A stretch of DNA of 64,000 nucleotides, taken from Brachynemurus nebulosus (Eukaryota; Arthropoda; Insecta; Neuroptera; Myrmeleontidae). Both the position numbers and the translations under genes were made by a program. The notes below the pieces were generated by a model. The model did not search any database. It saw nothing but the letters and a program-made list of their open reading frames with translations, and was not told where the DNA came from. The stretch spans positions 144,001-208,000 of the forward strand of contig JAPWDM010000060.1 of the NCBI GenBank assembly GCA_035578155.1. Direction: 5' to 3'. This document shows, piece after piece, positions 57,718 through 64,000 of this stretch (positions are counted from its first letter, which is position 1; the number at the start of each line of letters is the position of its first letter).

Positions 57718-60239
57718 TGTAATGGGTCCGATTTTACCAATCGCTAATTTTGACATATCTCCACGTTTCAAGGTCACTAGGATCCGAATCTATCGTTTTT
57801 AGCGTGATGTCTGTGCGTGCGTTCGTTAGTTCGTTCGTTCGTTCGTGATTAGATTTCATTAGATTTCATTTCATTAGATGCGTAATCAAAAAATGAAGAC
57901 CGGATAAAGTTTTCAGCAAATTCGGATTAGCGGTTTGTTTTTTATGGTAAAAAAACAGAATTAACTTTATTAAGATAACATAGATTATATGGATTTTTTA
58001 CCATAACATTATTATATAATGGCCTAAGAACCTTCCTTGATGTTAAAAACGCCAGTATATTATTATAAAATTTAAAAAAAAAAAAAACTAAATAAGAAAC
58101 TGTTTTTGAAATATATTTTGTCTCGCATATCTTGAGAACAAATGATGTTATCATTTGTTTGATAAGGGTGGAGCCCCCACCCTTAGGTACAGAAGGCGAG
58201 GCCTCCGGTATGGTGCAAGGGGCAAAGCCTCTATCGGGGGCCCAGGGAAGAAGTTGCCCGAAATGGAAAAAGAATTATTTATGTACAGTAGTCTCTAGTC
58301 TTTAAGGACACCCAATGGGAAATTGACAGTGTGGGTAGACCTGTCCCCCAAATTTTTAGTCTAAGTATTAAAAATTTAAGTATTAGTTGGAATATAAGAT
58401 TGTGTAAAAAAAAAAAATAATAATGTCTTTGGCATTGTTTTATATGGAGTCAACTTAATACATGTAGACAAACGCAGGCTCCGCTTGTATATGTATCAAA
58501 TTTATTTCACTTTTTACGGTAAAAGTGTATACTTTGTACAGGTTAGATTTATTAAATGTAGGCATGAGAATTATGTTCGTCATAGATTTTAAAGTTTAAA
58601 TTAGAAAAGATTGAATCATTTGAATGCCACCAAATGAAATTAGCTTATTGAGTTATTATGTTTATTAGAGGAAGTTATATATATGATAAGATGAATTCTA
58701 ATGAAATGTATTGTATTTAGGTATTACTGTGTTATGAGTATTGAAATGTGGTATTAATATATTTAGCTGAAATGAAGCTGTATGATGTTTTGTGGTATAT
58801 GAAGTTTTGTGGTATTCGAGCGGTACAGATTTTCTTAAAGTGACGTGTTTTATATCATGCCAGCTTTTGGTATATATTGACAATTAATCCGTGTACGTAA
58901 TGAAATTTTATTATATTTTCGGTATTCCAGATATATTGAGTATGATCCTTGATACAATGAATAATGACAAAATTATAGTGTAAATATAGTACCTTATGAC
59001 ATAGATTCTTTGAGATCATTTTACTTATCAAATTACTGATATTGCATTTACTGGTGTGACGAAGTTTTGAGCTGAGCTGTACAAGGTTTACGTTGATTCA
59101 CGAATGGTTTATATATTTTGAATAAATTATGACTAACAGAATTCAAACGGTTTAATATAAATATTTCACTTCTAATATATGTTATAAAAAAAAAGGCAAA
59201 AAGAAGAAGCTTTCTATGTATTATTGGAGAAACTTGAATAATGTTTAAATCTGAAATAAATTTCATTGAAAAATACCAAAATTATTAGAATTAAGTTAGT
59301 TAAATGCGTTTAATAAATTAAAATTATAATATCTGCGTTTGATTATGAATCTGTAAAAGGAAATTTTTTTATTTTGTGTAGCATCGAAATTTTAAATGTA
59401 TCAACATTCTATTTTGTTTGCGCGATTCATTCAAGGACAACTTTTTCTCATATATGTATAGTTTATCCCAGTTAAACTCACGCATGACTCATGCTAAAAA
59501 GTTTAAAAAGGATTGTATTAAAATTTCCCATTTCAGTTTGTTATTTACGTAAGGTACACAACAAACAAAGATAAATATAGAAAAGAATGTCCCAATGTTA
59601 CAGGATAGGAGATTTCAAAAACGTATGTCATATTATTTTGATTCAAAATAAACTGCTATAACCTTAGGAAAATAAATTTTACTAAAATTATGTATAATGG
59701 TTAGTTTTCATAAGAAATTAAACAAAATGAAATCTATTTATTATTTAATATTATTATAAATTATCTAAATTTACTATAAAATATAGTTGAAAGATGATTT
59801 CGATCAAATTTACTATAAAATATATATAAAATAAATGGGTTGGCAGCCCTTATTTAGTAATTGTTTATCTGGTTTTCTATTGGTTACATACAGTTACATA
59901 GGTTACATATACAGTTAACGCGGTTTACGTCAAACGTCTTAAGTACACTTAGCGTCTTTAACAGTTTTTAATATTTTATACGTGTTTTTTAGAATATAGT
60001 CTTATTTTTATATTATTTACGTTTAGTTTAATTATTCTCTTTATTCCTTTTTGTTATTTATTGTATCCTCATTAATATTATTATCATAGTTATTAATTTT
60101 TTCATATTTTAGTTGTCGTTCATAAGTGAGGTTATATTTTTTTGTATTTCGTTTTTTTAATTTATAGTAGTTTATTTAATTTTGTTCACTCATTCGATTT
60201 AGTGAGGGATACCTCTTTATATTATTAAAATGAGTTTAA

Positions 60240-60289
<50 letters not shown>

Positions 60290-60312
60290 AGTTAAAGAGT
60301 CAGTCTAAAGAG
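57718..60312. other. Non-coding region with GTTC repeats, G-rich patch and poly-A
   Basis: Holds a CGTTCGTT microsatellite (57826-57846) and a GC-rich patch with GGTGGAGCCCCCACCC hairpin and GGGGCAAAGCC (58168-58260) that looks like the end of another element. It also has long AT-rich stretches and a 46-base A run at 60243-60288. No gene could be supported. Confidence 0.45.
60243..60288 (+). repeat. Poly-A tract
   Basis: An A run of about 46 bases; perhaps a retroposon tail. It ends 24 bases before the start of the transposase exon 1. Confidence 0.9.
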
Positions 60313-61332
60313 ATGGTTTGGAATGTTCATTCATATTTCGAAAAAGAACCAGATAATCTAGGTCCATTTTTACCACTGGAATCAGTTCGACAGGTACATA
60401 TATTGACATTTATTTTAATTGTCAAACACAATTTACCAACTAATGTCTTATTACAATTTATTTAATTAAACGTTTTAGAGGACAGCAGAAGCTTGTGGCG
60501 TTAGTGAATATGCGGTTACAAAAGTTAAAACTGAGAAGAGAGCAGCAGGTGAAAATAGATTAAATTCTCCTCCAAGAAAGAGGTCTCGTTTAGCTTTGAA
60601 ATCGACTGAGGTCGACAATTTTACAAAAGATACAGTTTCGCGGCTGATCTATGAACTGCATTCCAAACGTATGTAACCATTACATTTTACATATTTTTGT
60701 TAATCAAACCTTTTATTATTATTATCTTGCTGTTTCTTGTGCTAAGTGTGAAACACTCACGTCGTATTTGTACTTTCTACAAAGTGTAACTTATTATGAC
60801 ACTTCTAAAGTTCTTATACAAATTTTAGAAGATTTGTAATCGTAAAGTTTACTCGTAATTGGTGTAAATATTATTTTATTTTTAGGGCTTCATATGACAT
60901 TGGATATCCTTCAGAAGGAATTAAAAAATCGAGAAATTTTCGAATTCTCCAGAAGTAGTCTATGGAGACTTTTACATAAAATAGGATTTGAATTTTCAGT
61001 AGATGACCCAAAACATGGTTTAAAAGAAAAAGAACATATCGCTGTTGATAGAGCACGTTTCTTACGGAGATATTTTAAATTAAAGGAAGAAGGCTGGAAA
61101 TTTTTATTTCAAGACGAAACTTGGATATTTCAGCGAGGATCGTCCAGGAAAACATGGCATGATAAAAATATCCAGAGTTTACCAAACAAGCCTCTGGGTG
61201 AAGGGAAGCGGTGAGTTTCATAAAAAATTAAAATTTATATATACACGTTTTTAAGATTCCCTACCCAAAACATCTAATGAAACCTTGCTGTTCTTAATTA
61301 AAATTGACATAGTGTTTGAAAAATTACCAAAC

Positions 61333-61404
61333 TGGATCGGCTGGGACTCGAACCCGGATCTCTTGGTTACCAGCCAAGCGCCTTACCAACTAGGCCACCG
61401 ATCA
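61333..61404 (-). tRNA. tRNA-Thr(GGU)-like module, unit 1
   Basis: On the minus strand it folds as a full cloverleaf: acceptor TGATCGG/CCGATCC, D arm GCCT...AGGC with box A TGGCCTAGTTGG, anticodon arm CTTGG-CTGGTAA-CCAAG with anticodon GGT, and T arm with box B GGTTCGAGTCC. There is a mismatch at acceptor pair 1 and in the T stem. The GGU anticodon is unusual for a eukaryotic tRNA-Thr gene and the copy lies in a repeat, so it is more likely a mobile tRNA-derived promoter than a working tRNA. Confidence 0.55.
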
Positions 61405-61682
61405 CTTGTTCGAGTGCCACTCCAATTCAGTAATCAATCAAACACAACCTCTCTCTAATGCGAGACGCAGTTTTATACTTTTAATTTCAAATGTTATCGA
61501 GTGCCTGTGAAACATTATTAGTGTATGGCGGATTTTTATCCGTATTTTTAAACATACACCAATATTCATATGTTCACTCAATGTTCAGCTTTGGCTGATA
61601 CTTGAACACTCGATGTACTTTGGCAAATGGCCAATTCATTATGTTAATTAAAATTGACATAGTGTTTGAAAAATTACCAAAC

Positions 61683-61754
61683 TGGATCGGCTGGGACTCG
61701 AACCCGGATCTCTTGGTTACCAGCCAAGCGCCTTACCAACTAGGCCACCGATCA
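61683..61754 (-). tRNA. tRNA-Thr(GGU)-like module, unit 2
   Basis: Identical module 350 bases downstream in the second unit; same anticodon, box A and box B. Confidence 0.55.
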
Positions 61755-62262
61755 CTTGTTCGAGTGCCACTCCAATTCAGTAATCAATCAAACACAACCT
61801 CTCTCTAATGCGAGACGCAGTTTTATACTTTTAATTTCAAATGTTATCGAGTGCCTGTGAAACATTATTAGTGTATGGCGGATTTTTATCCGTAACTGTT
61901 CTTAGCACAATATTTATTTGTTTATCAGAGTTCTGAAGATGATAAATTTGAGATTTTAAAATTTCAGTACGTATTTTTTTACTTAAACAAGTTTTGATAA
62001 ATTTTCTTTTGTTATTAGATACATCGTAGTGCATTGTGGAGGAGAAGATGGTTTTCTGCCGACTGCGTCACTAGTGTTTACAGCAACATCTAAATCATCT
62101 GATTACCATGACAATATGAACGCAGACAATTATAAAAAGTGGTTCGTCGAGAAAGTTTTGCCTTGCCTAACTAGTAAAACTGTCTTTATCATGGACAATG
62201 CGAGGTATCTTTCCCGTTTAATTGAAAAAAACGCCGTGAGCAGCGGGGCCCCATCACGGTAG

Positions 62263-62859
62263 TCGAATTTTCCCCTTCATCTTCGGTATTGAATGTCTAC
62301 AAGCGAAATGTGATTGAAAGTCTACAACCGAATTGTCATTTTGTTGGTTTCAAAACTGGTGATGAGTGTTCGGCTGATCGAGGCTTTAAAAAAAGGTTTT
62401 AAGTATTTAAGGGCTGTATCTCAGTAAATTTCAATTTTGTGCCGAAAACAGGTAGCAGAAAAAAAGCCAACACAATTCGTACGAGGACATTCCTGCCCAT
62501 GTTTATCCGCTAATTGCCTTTATGTTTTAGTTTTAAAAATTAAAAAAGGACCTTAAATAGTAAACTGGAAGGCCTTTATAAAGATATTTTTTCTTTCCAA
62601 AAAAATCCGAAATTTCTATTTTATAAATACTAAAAATCCAAAATTCCTAATTTATAAATAAACAGTGACTTTAATAACATTTTTAAATTACTTAATATGT
62701 ATGTATTTCATTTGTCATAAAAGTAAGTTCACTTTTTTTTAAATTTTTTAAAATTACTATTCGCCTACTTGTATTTAGAATAAACATAATGCTTTTAAAA
62801 CACATTTAACAATAGCATTCAATTCCGATGTAAAAATGGGAGAAGTGGGGGGGAAAAGT
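62263..62859. other. Non-coding region after the truncated transposase
   Basis: Begins with AGCAGCGGGGCCCCATCACGG, which replaces the rest of exon 4, then AAGTCTACAACCGAA-type repeats (about 62295-62335). Otherwise AT-rich and featureless. Confidence 0.45.
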
Positions 62860-63480
62860 GATGCGGACTCCCTACAAGGTACTAGCTGGATACTAACTGA
62901 ATACACGTACAAAATTTCAGCCCTCTAGGTTTCCTTATGGAGTCTCTAGACGTGTTAGAAAACAAGCAAAAATATTAAGGAAATATTGGCGTAAAAATCG
63001 TGGGGGTAAGGGTTAAAAGTTGAAACCTCCAAAAAACAGTGTCTGGCTATTAGCTTAACCTGTACACCAAATTTCAGCCCTCTAGGTTTATTTGGGGAGA
63101 TTTTGACCCGAACGAAACTGTTAAAAAACAAGAAAAATCATGTTCTTTTGGGTATAAAAATGGTGGGGGTAGGGGTTAAAAGTCGAGACCCCCAAAAGGC
63201 ACCCCCTTGATACTAACTCAATCCGAATACAAAATTTCAGCCCTCTAGGTTTATTCGGGTGACCTGTGCGAGTGGTACAAACTTCGAAAACGTCGAAAAT
63301 GCATGAAATTGTAGCTTAAAAATGAGGGGGGTGGGGGTAAAATATTAAAACCTCCAAAAAGCACAACCTAGGTACGAACTTTATCAACACACCAAATTTC
63401 AACCCTCTACGTTAATTCTGGGGGGCTGGGGGCCTGTTAGATCCAGCGAAAATCGTTTTTCCCCCCTCTACTCCCACCAT
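62860..63480 (+). repeat. Diverged tandem repeats of about 120 bp
   Basis: About five units (starts near 62870, 63005, 63120, 63225, 63350) share AAATTTCAGCCCTCTAGGTTTA, GGGG or GGGA after it, AAAAATxGTGGGGGTAxGGGTT and GAxxCCTCCAAAAAGCAC. Divergence between units is high. Similar to fragments at 25845-26520. Confidence 0.75.
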
Positions 63481-63730
63481 ATCATCCTAGGAAGCTGAAT
63501 TTTGGATATGTTGTAGATAATTGACCGAAACATTATTTAAAACCGGTTTGGAAAAGTTTTATTGCTTTTCCGCCCCCCACCACCCCCTTAAAGGTCGGGT
63601 CAGAAAATAAATTTGCCCAAAATTTGACCCCACTTTGATAGTATGAGGTGCCTCGAAAATGAGCCCCATTTACCAAATTTCATCTCTTAACTTCCATAGG
63701 CGGGCCCTACACAAATTAAAAGGTGGCGGG

Positions 63731-63735
<5 letters not shown>

Positions 63736-63797
<62 letters not shown>
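63736..63797. repeat. (TA)n microsatellite
   Basis: About 60 bases of TA repeats after AGGTGGCGGGAAAA. The last 200 bases of the window after it show no gene. Confidence 0.97.
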
Positions 63798-63801
<4 letters not shown>

Positions 63802-64000
63802 CATTTTTTTTTCTACATATTCGTGTTCTACGGGTCCGAAAACGGATAGCGCCCCTACTCTCGCCTCTCGCAGCTCTTATCGTATAGACTGTATAAGTCT
63901 AATTTTTCGGAGAAAATTCGACTAAAAATCCAACGTCCAGCTGGACAAAAGGCGAATTACAAAAGTATTTAGAAGAAAAAAACATTCCCCATGATAAAGA

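Larger units (their letters stand above)
61294..61894 (-). mobile_element. Dimeric 251-bp repeat with tRNA-like module and 9-bp flanks
   Basis: Two nearly identical 251-bp units (61294-61544 and 61644-61894) separated by 99 bases, period 350, lie in intron 3 of the transposase gene. CTGTTCTTA occurs on both outer sides (61288-61296 and 61896-61904), a likely target duplication for the whole dimer. Each unit contains the tRNA-Thr-like sequence and GGATAAAAATCCGCC. Terminal direct repeats round a tiny interior resemble a TRIM or a SINE dimer; TG...CA ends are not seen. Confidence 0.7.
60313..62262 (+). pseudogene. IS630/Tc1-type (DDE_3) transposase gene, four exons, 3' truncated
   Basis: Exon 1 (60313-60393; MVWNVHSYFEKEPDNLGPF) ends at CAG|GTACAT. 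Exon 2 (about 60479-60669) starts after TTTTAG, holds the helix-turn-helix TAEACGVSEYAVTKVK and RKRSR and ends AAAC|GTATGT. Exon 3 (60887-61211) starts after ATTTTTAG with TLDILQKELKNREIFEF, RSSLWRLLHKIGF, and the first catalytic Asp in LFQDETWIF; it ends GCGGTGAGT. Exon 4 (from 62019) follows TTATTAG with YIVVHCGGEDGFLP and the second Asp in KTVFIMDNAR. It breaks off at 62262 before the third acidic residue. The NAR...YLSRLIEKN part still resembles the family, so truncation is recent. A DDE_3 family expanded in insects. Confidence 0.78.

Noticed and set aside
58698..58883. 61-codon histidine/threonine-rich frame
   Set aside because: AT-rich region with short internal repeats (TTTTGTGGTAT); no family signature.
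61333..61404. Working cytosolic tRNA-Thr gene
   Set aside because: Rare GGU anticodon, mismatch in acceptor and T stem, and presence in a dimeric mobile repeat argue against a housekeeping gene.

Overview
This window looks like a very AT-rich, repeat-choked stretch of an insect nuclear genome. The order cannot be fixed from the sequence. Only one host-gene piece is recognisable: the first coding exon of cysteine dioxygenase on the minus strand (2253-2497). Almost everything else is mobile DNA, much of it nested, plus long (TA)n tracts and 120-bp satellite-like arrays.

Layout. 1-4200: cysteine dioxygenase exon, its intron and upstream flank. 4203-10507: a set of nested DNA elements. An outer inverted-repeat element holds a hAT-like element with 8-bp flanks. 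That holds a hAT MITE and a tandem-array family (called family F here). Family F is split by a 2-kb insert that carries a piggyBac relic with TTAA flanks. 10.8-12.4 kb: fold-back elements. 12426-19019: second copy of family F, split by a degenerate APE-type LINE and a truncated Dong/R4-like element. 19162-21550: a plus-strand Dong-like element and another tail, both flanked by TAA repeats. 21.7-25 kb: LINE tails, a 1.17-kb long-TIR element and a large (TA)-rich palindrome.

26559-50617 is the most remarkable part. A minus-strand copia retrotransposon (LTR, primer site and gag at 49.3-50.6 kb; integrase at 26.6-28.0 kb) is split by about 21 kb of later insertions. These are a MITE family with a tRNA-like module, an inverted-repeat element, and a structurally complete Polinton/Maverick (31935-47513) with AG...CT termini, inverted repeats of about 0.8-1.0 kb and a CATTTT target duplication. 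The Polinton still shows the whole viral-type gene set: protein-primed family B DNA polymerase with one intron, retroviral-type integrase with chromodomain, packaging ATPase, adenain-like protease, major and minor capsid proteins, a phospholipase A2-domain protein and several conserved unknowns. Many of these genes carry stops or frameshifts, but the protease and the PLA2 protein are open, so it is a fairly recent but dead copy. TATA boxes lie ahead of several of its genes, including a compact back-to-back pair.

51265-55672: a minus-strand gypsy (K02A2.6/mag-like) element with 5' LTR, primer site, gag, protease, RT, RNase H and integrase. 55.7-57.7 kb: AGTGCTAA-rich repeats and a fold-back element. 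60313-62262: a multi-exon IS630/Tc1-type (DDE_3) transposase gene lacking its 3' end, whose last intron holds a 251-bp dimeric repeat with a tRNA-Thr-like module. 62.8-63.8 kb: diverged tandem repeats and a (TA)n tract. No bacterial-type operons, rRNA genes or CRISPR arrays are present.
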